From: JBJKSO01 sp046703825
GTDB lineage: Bacteria; Chloroflexota; Dormibacteria; Aeolococcales; Bog-877
DNA length: 19,698 nucleotides
Assembly: GCA_046703825.1 (NCBI GenBank)
Contig: JBJKSO010000082.1
Location: forward strand, 1 to 19,698
Direction: 5' to 3'
Shown: piece after piece, positions 7,787 through 14,877 of the stretch
How positions within the stretch are numbered: the first letter of the stretch is position 1
Layout of the letters: each line of letters opens with the position of its first letter
Made by a program: the position numbers and the translations under genes
Notes under the pieces: model-generated
What the model was told of the DNA's origin: nothing
What the model saw: the letters and a program-made list of their open reading frames with translations, nothing else
Database searches by the model: none

Positions 7787-7816
7787 TGCCGAGAAACGCG
7801 AACGTCAGGAGTGGAC

Positions 7817-8878
7817 ATGGCCGAAGCAAGTCCCTACGGAAGCAAGACCCAGCGCCCGCCCGCGGTCTCCGACGTGCACGTGGTCTGGATGACGACTGGT
7901 CTGGGCTGCGACGGTGATTCGGTGTCAATTACCGCCGCGATGCAGCCCAGCCTGGAGGACGTGGTGTTGGGCGCAATTCCCGGTCTGCCCCGAGTCCACC
8001 TCTACAACCCGGTCTTGGCCTACGAGGTTGGCGGCGAGCTGATGCAGTACTGGTACAAGGCCGAGCGCGGCGAACTTGAGCCCTTCGTGCTGGTGCTGGA
8101 GGGATCTGTACCCAACGAGGAGATCAAGTCCGAGGGCTACTGGGCGGCCATGGGCACCAACTCCGCTACCGGGCAACCGATCACCACCAACGAGTGGCTC
8201 CAGCGGCTCGCTCCACACGCGACTGCAGTGGTAGCGGCGGGGACCTGCGCGACCTACGGTGGCATCCACGCCATGGCCGGCAATCCCACTGGCGCCATGG
8301 GCCTGGCCGACTTCTTGGGTTGGGACTGGCGCTCAAAGGCAGGGCTGCCGATCGTGTGCGTACCCGGCTGCCCGGTCCAGCCCGACAACTTCATGGAAAC
8401 CTTGCTGTACCTGCTCTACCAGCTGGCCGGGCGGGCCCCGATGATACCTCTGGACGACAAGCTCCGGCCCACGTGGCTGTTCGGGCAGACAGTGCATGAA
8501 GGATGCGACCGGGGCGGATATTACGAGCAGGGCCAGTTCGCCAGCGCCTACGGCTCGCGCGACTGCCTGGTAAAGCTCGGCTGCTGGGGGCCAGTGGTCA
8601 ACTGCAACGTCACCAAACGCGGCTGGATGTCCGGCATCGGCGGCTGCCCGAACGTCGGCGGGATCTGCATCGGTTGCACCATGCCTGGGTTCCCGGACAA
8701 GTTCATGCCCTTCATGGATGAGCCGCCCGGCGGGCGCTTCTCGTCGGCAATGAGCGGTATGTACGGGGGAGTGATCCGCAACCTGCGCCACATCACCAAC
8801 GACACCGTCAACAAGGAACCCAAGTGGCGCCACACCGGCGCCAGACTCACCACCGGATACCGGCCTCGGGCCTACTGA
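7817..8878 (+). CDS. hhyS: [NiFe]-hydrogenase small subunit, group 1h (high-affinity, actinobacterial type)
   Basis: Iron-sulfur subunit of 353 residues carrying electrons from the NiFe site of HhyL. The start is the ATG at 7817, with AGGAG five nt upstream; an earlier in-frame GTG at 7727 lies inside the promoter. There is no Tat signal or C-terminal anchor, so the enzyme should stay in the cytosol or on the inner face of the membrane. The proximal-cluster motif is GLGCDGDS (C31, D32, D34) with a single Cys where standard enzymes have CxxC; one Asp ligand with three Cys is the established feature of actinobacterial-type hydrogenases. Other cluster residues are C144 (GTCATYGG), C185 (PGCP), the distal set H227, C230, C250, C256, and the medial set among C263, C277, C284 and C287. 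It is the first gene of the operon, 13 bp before hhyL. Group 1l is a less likely alternative. Confidence 0.95.
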   Translation: MAEASPYGSKTQRPPAVSDVHVVWMTTGLGCDGDSVSITAAMQPSLEDVVLGAIPGLPRVHLYNPVLAYEVGGELMQYWYKAERGELEPFVLVLEGSVPNEEIKSEGYWAAMGTNSATGQPITTNEWLQRLAPHATAVVAAGTCATYGGIHAMAGNPTGAMGLADFLGWDWRSKAGLPIVCVPGCPVQPDNFMETLLYLLYQLAGRAPMIPLDDKLRPTWLFGQTVHEGCDRGGYYEQGQFASAYGSRDCLVKLGCWGPVVNCNVTKRGWMSGIGGCPNVGGICIGCTMPGFPDKFMPFMDEPPGGRFSSAMSGMYGGVIRNLRHITNDTVNKEPKWRHTGARLTTGYRPRAY

Positions 8879-8891
8879 AGGGAGAGCATCA

Positions 8892-10679
8892 ATGGCGATA
8901 GCTCGTCAAGAGCGGCAGCAGGCGGGTCGAACCCTCGTGGAGATGTCCTGGGATCCCATCACCAGGATCGTCGGAAGTCTGGGGATCTTCACCAAGATAG
9001 ACTTCGCCAACCAGGAAGTCGCCGAGTGCTATAGCACGTCCTCGATCTTCCGCGGATACAGCGTCTTCATGAAGGGCAAGGATCCCCGCGATGCTCACTT
9101 CATCACCAGCCGCATCTGCGGAATCTGTGGTGACAATCACGCAACCTGCTCATGCTACGCACAGAACATGGCCTACGGAATCCGCCCCCCGGCACTAGCC
9201 GAGTGGATTGTAAACCTGGGCGAGGCCGCTGAATACATGTTCGACCACAACATCTTCCAGGACAACCTGCTGATGGTTGATTTCTGCGAGAAGATGGTGC
9301 GCGAGACCAACCCTAGCGTGTGGGAGAAGGCGAAAACCACCGACGCGCCCAATGCCGGCAAGCACGGCTACCGGACCATCGCTGAAATTATGACCGCCCT
9401 CAACCCGTTCGAGGGGGAGTTCTACCGGGAGACCCTGCAGGTGAGCCGCTTCACCCGCGAGATGTTCTGCCTCATGGAGGGCCGTCACGTGCATCCCTCC
9501 ACTCTGTACCCCGGTGGGGTGGGCACGGTTCCCTCCGTGCAGCTGTTCTCTGACTACATGGTGCGGCTGGCAAGATATTCCGAGTTCATGAAGCGCTGCG
9601 TGCCGCTGCACGACGACATATTCAACTTCTTCTACGAGGCTTTGCCCGGCTATGAGAAGGTAGGGCAGCGACGCATCCAGATCGGGTGCTGGGGATCCTT
9701 CAACGATCCCGATGTCTGCGACTACCGCTACGCGAACATGAACCGCTGGGGCCAGGCCATGTTCGTCACCCCCGGCGTGGTGGTGGACGGGAAGCTGGTC
9801 ACGACTGATTTGGTTGACATCAATTTAAACATCCGGATCTTGCTGGGAAGTTCGTACTACGACGACTGGGAGGACGAGGAAACGTTCGTCGCAGCCGATC
9901 CTCTGGGCAATCCAGTCGACAAGCACCATCCCTGGAACCAGACCACCATTCCTCGACCGCAGAAGCGCGAGATGCAGAAGGGCGGTAAGTACTCTTGGAC
10001 GATGTCGCCCCGCTGGCTGCACCAAGGTGAGCACTTGGCGCTGGACACGGGCGGCGGTGCTTTGGCCCGCCTTTGGGCGACTGCGCTGGCGGGCCGGGTG
10101 GACATCGGCTACGTCAAGGCGACCGGCGCGAGCGTGAAGATCTACCTTCCCAAGACCGCCACCCTGCCTGAGACTGAGTTCGAGTGGAAGGTGCCGCAGT
10201 GGAGCAACGCCATCGAGCGCGACCGCGCCCGCACCTACTTTCAGGCCTATGCCGCGGCGTGCGCCTACCACTTCGCCGAGAAGGCGCTAGAGGAGCTGCA
10301 TGCCGGGAGGACCGACACCTTCACCCCCTTCGAGGTCCCGGACGAGGCGATCGGCTGCGGCTTTCACGAGGCGGTCAGAGGCGTGCTGTCCCACCATCTG
10401 GTGATCCGCGACAAGAAGATCGCCAATTACCACCCGTACCCGCCCACCCCTTGGAACGGTAGCGTGCGCGACTCCTTCGGCACGCCCGGTCCGTACGAGG
10501 ATTCGGTGCAAAACACGCCGATCTTCGAGGAGAACGGCCCAGACGACTTCAAGGGGATCGACATCATGCGCGCTGTGCGCAGCTTTGACCCCTGCTTGCC
10601 GTGCGGTGTGCACATGTACCTGGGGCCCGGCCGGGAACTGGATGTGCGCCACGTGCCCATGCTTGGCGCCCAGGGCTAG
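8892..10679 (+). CDS. hhyL: [NiFe]-hydrogenase large (catalytic) subunit, group 1h
   Basis: Catalytic subunit of 595 residues that oxidises H2 at the NiFe(CN)2CO centre. The L1 motif is RICGICGDNH (C76, C79, H83) and the L2 motif DPCLPCGVH (C568, C571, H574); the four cysteines are the metal ligands. A 21-residue C-terminal extension after H574 is the expected substrate of the maturation protease encoded at 14006-14509. The protein opens with the conserved DPITRIVGSLGI near residue 21. The ATG at 8892 is preceded by GGGAGAG, and hhyS ends 13 bp upstream. Enzymes of this group are established as scavengers of atmospheric H2 that feed the aerobic respiratory chain during starvation. No cytochrome b subunit is encoded nearby, so the electron path must use another partner, probably the next gene product. 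Confidence 0.96.
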   Translation: MAIARQERQQAGRTLVEMSWDPITRIVGSLGIFTKIDFANQEVAECYSTSSIFRGYSVFMKGKDPRDAHFITSRICGICGDNHATCSCYAQNMAYGIRPPALAEWIVNLGEAAEYMFDHNIFQDNLLMVDFCEKMVRETNPSVWEKAKTTDAPNAGKHGYRTIAEIMTALNPFEGEFYRETLQVSRFTREMFCLMEGRHVHPSTLYPGGVGTVPSVQLFSDYMVRLARYSEFMKRCVPLHDDIFNFFYEALPGYEKVGQRRIQIGCWGSFNDPDVCDYRYANMNRWGQAMFVTPGVVVDGKLVTTDLVDINLNIRILLGSSYYDDWEDEETFVAADPLGNPVDKHHPWNQTTIPRPQKREMQKGGKYSWTMSPRWLHQGEHLALDTGGGALARLWATALAGRVDIGYVKATGASVKIYLPKTATLPETEFEWKVPQWSNAIERDRARTYFQAYAAACAYHFAEKALEELHAGRTDTFTPFEVPDEAIGCGFHEAVRGVLSHHLVIRDKKIANYHPYPPTPWNGSVRDSFGTPGPYEDSVQNTPIFEENGPDDFKGIDIMRAVRSFDPCLPCGVHMYLGPGRELDVRHVPMLGAQG

Positions 10680-10683
10680 CGCT

Positions 10684-11559
10684 TTGCCAGTGGACGCCAC
10701 CTCGCACTTCACTGCCTCCCTGAAGTCGCTGGACCAGCGGCTCAGGGCGTTGGAGGCGCTGCCCAGGGAGTCCGATCGGAAAGCGGCGGTTGACGCTGTC
10801 CGGGCGGTGCTGCTCCTGCACGGCGAGGTGCTGGAGCACCTGCTGGAGCTGGTCGCCGGGGTAACCCAGGGCCGCGAACCTCTGGAGAGCATCGCCGACG
10901 ACCCACGGGTGCGGGGGCTTCTGCTTCTTCACGGCATCCATCCCAAACCGCTCGGCGAACGGGTGGAGGAGGCTCTGGAAGCGGTGCGCCCGTACCTGGA
11001 TTCCCACGGCGGCTCCATACAGCTTTTGGGCGTGGTTGACGGGGTAGCCCGGTTGCGCCTGGAGGGGAGTTGCCGGACCTGCCCCTCGTCGGCCGCGACC
11101 CTCAAATACGCCGTCGAGGACGCACTCCAGGCCTACGCTCCGGACCTAGTGGACACCGAGCTCGAGTCACCAGCCGCTCCAGGCGATGCGTTCATTCCCC
11201 TGACCACCGTGCACGCCTCCGGGACGGGAGCAAATGGCTCCGACTGGCAAGCGGCGGCTCGGCTCCACGAGCTCACCGAGTCTGTGCCCACCGTGGTCCG
11301 GGTGGGGGAACTTGCCGTCCTGTTGGTCCGCTTCCGCGGGGGGTGCTGGGCATACGAGGCGGAGTGCGCCGCCTGCGCTGCCAACCTGGATTCCGCCGTG
11401 CTCGAGGGACCCAGGCTGACCTGCGGGAACTGCGCCAGCAGTTGGGCGCTCGATCGAGGTGGCCGCCCGGAAGGAGCGGGGGGGCCGGCGCTGCGGCCGT
11501 TTCCCCTGCGCCTCAGCGGCGGCACCGTCCAAGTTGCCCGGCGCGCTCTGGTCGCGTGA
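10684..11559 (+). CDS. hhyE: NifU-like / four-cysteine Rieske-like iron-sulfur protein (HhyE/HucE type)
   Basis: A two-domain redox protein of 291 residues, and the candidate electron acceptor of the hydrogenase. Residues 92-160 match the NifU C-terminal domain with its CxxC (C130, C133; LEGSCRTCPSS). Residues 205-255 have the layout of a Rieske ferredoxin, but the CxH...CxxH ligands are replaced by C228-x2-C231-x15-C247-x2-C250, so four cysteines and no histidine bind the metal. The N-terminal 90 residues are helical, without recognised domain. I chose the TTG at 10684 because AGGG lies 8 nt upstream; the GTG at 10690 is an alternative. Either start follows the hhyL stop closely. Iron-sulfur proteins called HhyE and HucE accompany mycobacterial uptake hydrogenases and have been proposed to carry electrons to the respiratory chain; the correspondence here is by context and domain content. 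Confidence 0.8.
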   Translation: MPVDATSHFTASLKSLDQRLRALEALPRESDRKAAVDAVRAVLLLHGEVLEHLLELVAGVTQGREPLESIADDPRVRGLLLLHGIHPKPLGERVEEALEAVRPYLDSHGGSIQLLGVVDGVARLRLEGSCRTCPSSAATLKYAVEDALQAYAPDLVDTELESPAAPGDAFIPLTTVHASGTGANGSDWQAAARLHELTESVPTVVRVGELAVLLVRFRGGCWAYEAECAACAANLDSAVLEGPRLTCGNCASSWALDRGGRPEGAGGPALRPFPLRLSGGTVQVARRALVA

Positions 11560-12155
11560 TGTCCCAGTCCCCGGGACTTCTCGCCGAGCTGAGTCGACGG
11601 CATCCGATCCAGCCCTGCGACCTCTGCGGGGCCGGCATCGACGCCCGCCACCGGCACTTGGTCGAGCCCGAGACCAGAACTGTGGTCTGCAGCTGCAGGG
11701 CATGCGGCTTGCTCTTCAGTCAGAAGGCGCAGACCAAGTACCGGCTGGTGCCGGAGTGGCCAAGGGCCTTGCCCAACTTCGTCATTCCCGACGAACTCTG
11801 GGCGCGTCTGGTGATGCCGGTAGCACTGGCGTTCTTCTACCGCAGCGGTACAGGGAACACTCCGGTCGGGCTTTACCCGAGTGCCGCGGGTGCCCTGCAG
11901 GCCGAGTTGGACCTGGAAGCGTGGGCGGAGCTCGAGGCGAGCTCGCCATCGCTGCGAGAGATGGCCCCCGACGTCGAAGCGCTGCTGGTGAACCGGCTCG
12001 CCGATCCGCCGGTGCATCTGGTCGCTCCGATCGACCGCTGCTACGAGCTGGTCGGACTCTTGCGGTTGGGCTGGAAGGGCTTGTCGGGTGGCACCGCCAT
12101 CTGGCGCCAGGTGGGTGAGTTTCTCGATGGGCTGGCCGCCGAGGCCAGGCCATGA
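11559..12155 (+). CDS. DUF5947 family protein, hydrogenase-linked
   Basis: A 198-residue cytosolic protein of unknown function, recognised as DUF5947, a family that travels with high-affinity hydrogenase genes. The N-terminal 50 residues carry a cysteine cluster, C20-x2-C23 and C44-x1-C46-x2-C49 (PCDLCGAGI and VVCSCRACGLLF), with histidines at 31 and 33 between them. This suggests a zinc ribbon or a small iron-sulfur site. The rest is a mixed alpha/beta domain with YRLVPEWP, LPNFVIPDELW and AFFYRS motifs. Its ATG overlaps the preceding TGA by one base (TGATG) and no Shine-Dalgarno is visible, so translation depends on coupling. A role in cluster or active-site assembly, or as an electron-transfer adaptor, is inference from context only. 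Confidence 0.8.
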   Translation: MSQSPGLLAELSRRHPIQPCDLCGAGIDARHRHLVEPETRTVVCSCRACGLLFSQKAQTKYRLVPEWPRALPNFVIPDELWARLVMPVALAFFYRSGTGNTPVGLYPSAAGALQAELDLEAWAELEASSPSLREMAPDVEALLVNRLADPPVHLVAPIDRCYELVGLLRLGWKGLSGGTAIWRQVGEFLDGLAAEARP

Positions 12156-12799
12156 TCCCGGAGCTGCGCTTCGAAGTGCTCGGATCCCGTGTGCTCCCTT
12201 TTGCCATGGCGCCCACCTTGGGCCTCGACCTGCGGGTGGCGGCCGAGGGCGGTGCGGTAGAGGCGCTCGACCTCGACTGCCAAATTCGCATCGAGGCCCC
12301 CCGGCGGCCCTACTCAGGCGCGGAGCAGGCCTGCTTGAGCGAACTCTTCGGCCCCAGCGATTCCTGGGCACGCTCTCTCTCCAGCATGCTCTGGGCGCAC
12401 ACCCGGGTCCGGGTGCCCCGCTTCACTGGCCAGGCTCGGGTCGAGCTGCCGGTTCCCTGCAGCTTCGACTTCAACGCCGCCGCGACCAAGTACTTCCAGG
12501 CCTTGGGGTCCGGCGACGTGCCGCTGCTGCTGCTCTACAGCGGCAGCCTCTTCTACCTCGACGACCAAAGCAGGTTGCAGATCTCCCGAGTGCCCTGGGC
12601 CCACGAATCGCGCTTCAGGCTGCCGGTTGAGTCTTGGCGGAGCATGATGGCGAGCTACTACCCGAACCGTGCCTGGCTCTGCCTGGACCGCGTCAGCGTC
12701 GAGCGCCTGCACGATTACCGCCGACGCCAGGGACTGCCCAGCTTCGAGGCGGCTCTGGATGCCTTGATGGCTGGCGCAAACGCCGCGGCGCAGACGTGA
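12152..12799 (+). CDS. DUF6084 family protein, hydrogenase-linked
   Basis: A 215-residue protein of unknown function recognised as DUF6084, another regular neighbour of group 1h hydrogenases. Visible segments are the N-terminal IPELRFEVLGSRVLPFAMAP, the GAVEALDLDCQIRIEAP strand, YSGAEQACLSELFG, then SFDFNAAATKYFQAL and FRLPVESWRSMMASYYPN. It has few cysteines and no obvious metal motif, membrane segment or signal peptide, and reads as a beta-sandwich-like soluble protein. Its ATG overlaps the DUF5947 stop by 4 bp (ATGA), which suggests that the two are made in fixed ratio. A structural or chaperone role during hydrogenase assembly is a guess. Confidence 0.8.
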   Translation: MIPELRFEVLGSRVLPFAMAPTLGLDLRVAAEGGAVEALDLDCQIRIEAPRRPYSGAEQACLSELFGPSDSWARSLSSMLWAHTRVRVPRFTGQARVELPVPCSFDFNAAATKYFQALGSGDVPLLLLYSGSLFYLDDQSRLQISRVPWAHESRFRLPVESWRSMMASYYPNRAWLCLDRVSVERLHDYRRRQGLPSFEAALDALMAGANAAAQT

Positions 12800-13710
12800 A
12801 GACCTCATTGGCGGTCGAGCGGCTGCTGGCGGCCACCATGTTCGAGGGCTACCTGCTCTACCCTTATCGCCCCTCGGTCAAAAACCAGTTCCGCTGGACG
12901 TTCGGTGTCGTACATGCCCCCGAGTACGCCGCCGCCCAACGGACGTCCGAGACCTCGCGGACCTTTACCGACTGCCTGGTGCAGCCCGAACCTCACTGCC
13001 GTCTGGAGGCGGAGCTGCGCTTCTTGCACTTGGTGGAGCGCACGGAAGGCCGAGAGCCACCCTGGCAGGAGGCCGTCGAAGAGCGGGTCGGGCTGGACGC
13101 GGGGACGATCGAAGGTCGCGGCACCGTCCAGAAGTGCTTCCAGCTGGCGGGCGGCGCGGAGAAGAACACCCCTGAGGAGCGCCGCTGGTGGCCGGTCGCC
13201 GGTGAGCTGACCCTTACATGGCGGCCGCTGTCACAGGGCGTCTACCACCTCCGGGTGGCCGTGGCCAACAGCACGGCAGGGGGGTTGGGACGCAGCCGCG
13301 ACCTGGCGCTCCGCAACGCCATGATCGCCACCCACACGCTGCTGCAGGTGAGTGGAGGGCGCTTCATCTCCACCAGCAACCCGCCCGTCCGCCTGCGGCA
13401 GCTCGCGTCCCGGTGCTGCTCCGGCGGCGCCTGGCCGGTGCTGCTGGGCCTGCCTGGCGACTCGGACACCCTGCTGGCCTCGCCCATAGTCCTCGACGAC
13501 CACCCGCAGGTGGCAGACGAGAGTCCCCAAGACCTCTTCGACTCCACCGAGATCGACGAGCTGCTCACCCTCAGGGTTCTGGCCCTCACCGACCGGGAGA
13601 AGGAGCTGATGCGGCGCACCGACCCCCGCGCCCGCGCGCTGGTCGAGCGCACGGAACGGCTCCTCCCTGACGATTTCCTGCGTCTCCACGGGCGGCTGCG
13701 CAGGCAATGA
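12796..13710 (+). CDS. Uncharacterised 304-residue hydrogenase-operon protein
   Basis: Soluble protein that I cannot assign to a named family. The GTG at 12796 overlaps the DUF6084 stop (GTGA). The frame is open upstream to 12634, but that part only shadows DUF6084. It begins with VERLLAATMFEGYLLYPYRPSVKN, has a conserved-looking WTFGVVHAPEY, a central beta-rich region with LTLTWRPLSQGVYHLRVAVAN, and a C-terminal part with ASPIVLDDHPQVADESPQDL and FDSTEIDELLTLRVLALTDRE, ending in a charged helix. Cysteines (C60, C69 and a CC pair near 208) do not form a classic metal motif. No transmembrane segment is seen. Its fixed place between DUF6084 and the maturation-protease genes makes it a likely assembly or structural partner of the hydrogenase. 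Confidence 0.75.
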   Translation: MKTSLAVERLLAATMFEGYLLYPYRPSVKNQFRWTFGVVHAPEYAAAQRTSETSRTFTDCLVQPEPHCRLEAELRFLHLVERTEGREPPWQEAVEERVGLDAGTIEGRGTVQKCFQLAGGAEKNTPEERRWWPVAGELTLTWRPLSQGVYHLRVAVANSTAGGLGRSRDLALRNAMIATHTLLQVSGGRFISTSNPPVRLRQLASRCCSGGAWPVLLGLPGDSDTLLASPIVLDDHPQVADESPQDLFDSTEIDELLTLRVLALTDREKELMRRTDPRARALVERTERLLPDDFLRLHGRLRRQ

Positions 13711-14009
13711 CCGAATTGCCCGCCAACCTAGACCCGTTCGGAGAGATCAGGCGTCTCGACCAAGTCGAGCTGCAGGGGCGCTGGCTCCGGGTTGGAGACC
13801 GGGTGAGGCTTAGACCCCAAGGGCGCAGCGACATTCTGGACCTGGCGTTGGCGGGGCGACTCGCCGTGGTGCGGGCGATTGAGCAGGAGCTCGACGACCG
13901 CGTGCAGCTGGCGGTGGTGCTTGAGGACGATCCCGGGAGGGATATGGGGGAGCTGCGCCAGCCAGGCCACCAATTCTTCTACCGGCTCGGGGAGGTCGAG
14001 CTTCTGTGA
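13707..14009 (+). CDS. Uncharacterised 100-residue hydrogenase-operon protein
   Basis: A small soluble protein of unknown function, starting at an ATG that overlaps the previous stop by 4 bp (ATGA). It is acidic and rich in predicted beta strands: VELQGRWLRVGDRVRLRPQG, then DLALAGRLAVVRAIEQEL and VQLAVVLEDDPGRDMGE, ending with PGHQFFYRLGEVELL. The DDPGRD and GHQFF segments look like the conserved core. The strand pattern would suit a small barrel of the OB/SH3 or HypC-like kind, but this is only an impression. Its gene is directly before, and overlaps, the maturation protease gene, so a part in large-subunit processing or active-site assembly is plausible. Confidence 0.75.
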   Translation: MTELPANLDPFGEIRRLDQVELQGRWLRVGDRVRLRPQGRSDILDLALAGRLAVVRAIEQELDDRVQLAVVLEDDPGRDMGELRQPGHQFFYRLGEVELL

Positions 14010-14509
14010 CGAGGGTGCTGGTGGCTGGCGTGGGAAACGTCTTTCGGGCGGACGACGGCTTCGGGGTGGAGGTGGTTGGCCGGCTGGCTCGTTCCACGCT
14101 GCCCTCCGAGGTCGTGGTGGCAGACTTCGGCACCCGCGGCTTCGATCTGGCCCTGGCGCTGCTGGAACCGCTGGAGGCCGTGGTTTTGGTGGACGCCGCG
14201 CCGATTCAAGAGAGCCCAGGGACAGTGCGGTTGCTGAGTGTGGAAGAGACTGGCGCCATCGAGCAGGAGCCGCTGAGCCCGCATGGGCTCAGTCCCTGGG
14301 CGGTTCTCCAGCTAGTCCGGCAGCTGGGGGGCACACCGCCGCCGTTGTACTTGGTCGCCTGCCAGCCGGACGATCTGGACGAGGGGGAGGCCCGGGTCGG
14401 CCTGAGTCCTGCCTGCCAAGCCGCCGTGGCCGAGGCGCAAGGACTTGTGCTCCGATTGCTGCGCCGCCTGTTGGGACAAAGGGTCAGCCTAGGAGTCACC
14501 CATGCATGA
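14006..14509 (+). CDS. hupD: Hydrogenase maturation protease (HyaD/HybD/HupD family)
   Basis: Endopeptidase of 167 residues that removes the C-terminal extension of the large subunit once nickel is inserted. The N-terminal signature is VAGVGNVFRADDGFGVEV. The metal-sensing residues of E. coli HybD (E16, D62, H93) correspond to D17 (the usual DEG is DDG here, a conservative change), D63 (VVLVDAAP) and H93 (LSPHGLSP). The GTG start overlaps the preceding stop by 4 bp, with GGGGAGG about 10 nt upstream. Length is normal. The substrate is expected to be the HhyL extension after H574. The 8-bp overlap with hypA places protease and metallochaperones in one translational block. Confidence 0.92.
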   Translation: MTRVLVAGVGNVFRADDGFGVEVVGRLARSTLPSEVVVADFGTRGFDLALALLEPLEAVVLVDAAPIQESPGTVRLLSVEETGAIEQEPLSPHGLSPWAVLQLVRQLGGTPPPLYLVACQPDDLDEGEARVGLSPACQAAVAEAQGLVLRLLRRLLGQRVSLGVTHA

Positions 14510-14876
14510 ACTTGGACTCTGTGAGGGAGTTCTCCAGGTCGGCCTGGATGCCACACGGGGAGGCCCCATCCGCCGGATCTGCGTAAGGGTGGGCGAGCGC
14601 CTCGGGGTCAGCCGGGACAGCTGGATGCAGGCGTGGGAGATGGTCGTCCAGGACACCCCAGCCGATGGTGCCCGGATGGAGATGACCGCGGAAGCGCCTG
14701 GGCGGCGCTGCCGCAGTTGTGGAGATTGGCAAAACGCAGATCGATCGACCTGCCGGAGCTGCCAGACCACTGACCTGGAGCTCGCTGGAGGAGATGGCCT
14801 GATGGTTGAGGAGGTTGAGTCGGTGGACGGCAAGGTATTCCGCAATCCCGCCCTTCTCGGGCAGGAGAATCCCTGA
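14502..14876 (+). CDS. hypA: Hydrogenase nickel-insertion protein HypA
   Basis: Nickel metallochaperone of 124 residues, slightly longer than the usual 113-118. It begins MHELGLCEGV, where the N-terminal amine and H2 bind nickel in characterised HypA. The structural zinc site is C70-x2-C73 and C84-x2-C87. HypA normally works with the GTPase HypB, which is not in this window. The ATG at 14502 has AGGAG six nt upstream and overlaps the protease gene by 8 bp. One base separates it from hypC. Confidence 0.93.
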   Translation: MHELGLCEGVLQVGLDATRGGPIRRICVRVGERLGVSRDSWMQAWEMVVQDTPADGARMEMTAEAPGRRCRSCGDWQNADRSTCRSCQTTDLELAGGDGLMVEEVESVDGKVFRNPALLGQENP

Positions 14877-14877
14877 A

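Noticed and set aside
7727..7816. An upstream in-frame GTG start for hhyS at 7727
   Set aside because: It lies within the predicted promoter, has no Shine-Dalgarno sequence, and adds 30 Arg/Pro-rich residues not typical of the family; the ATG at 7817 has AGGAG at good spacing.
10585..10683. A start of the NifU/4-Cys protein inside hhyL
   Set aside because: It would overlap the coding end of hhyL by 95 bp; the extra residues are a frame-shifted reading of the conserved L2 region. A start just after the hhyL stop fits better.
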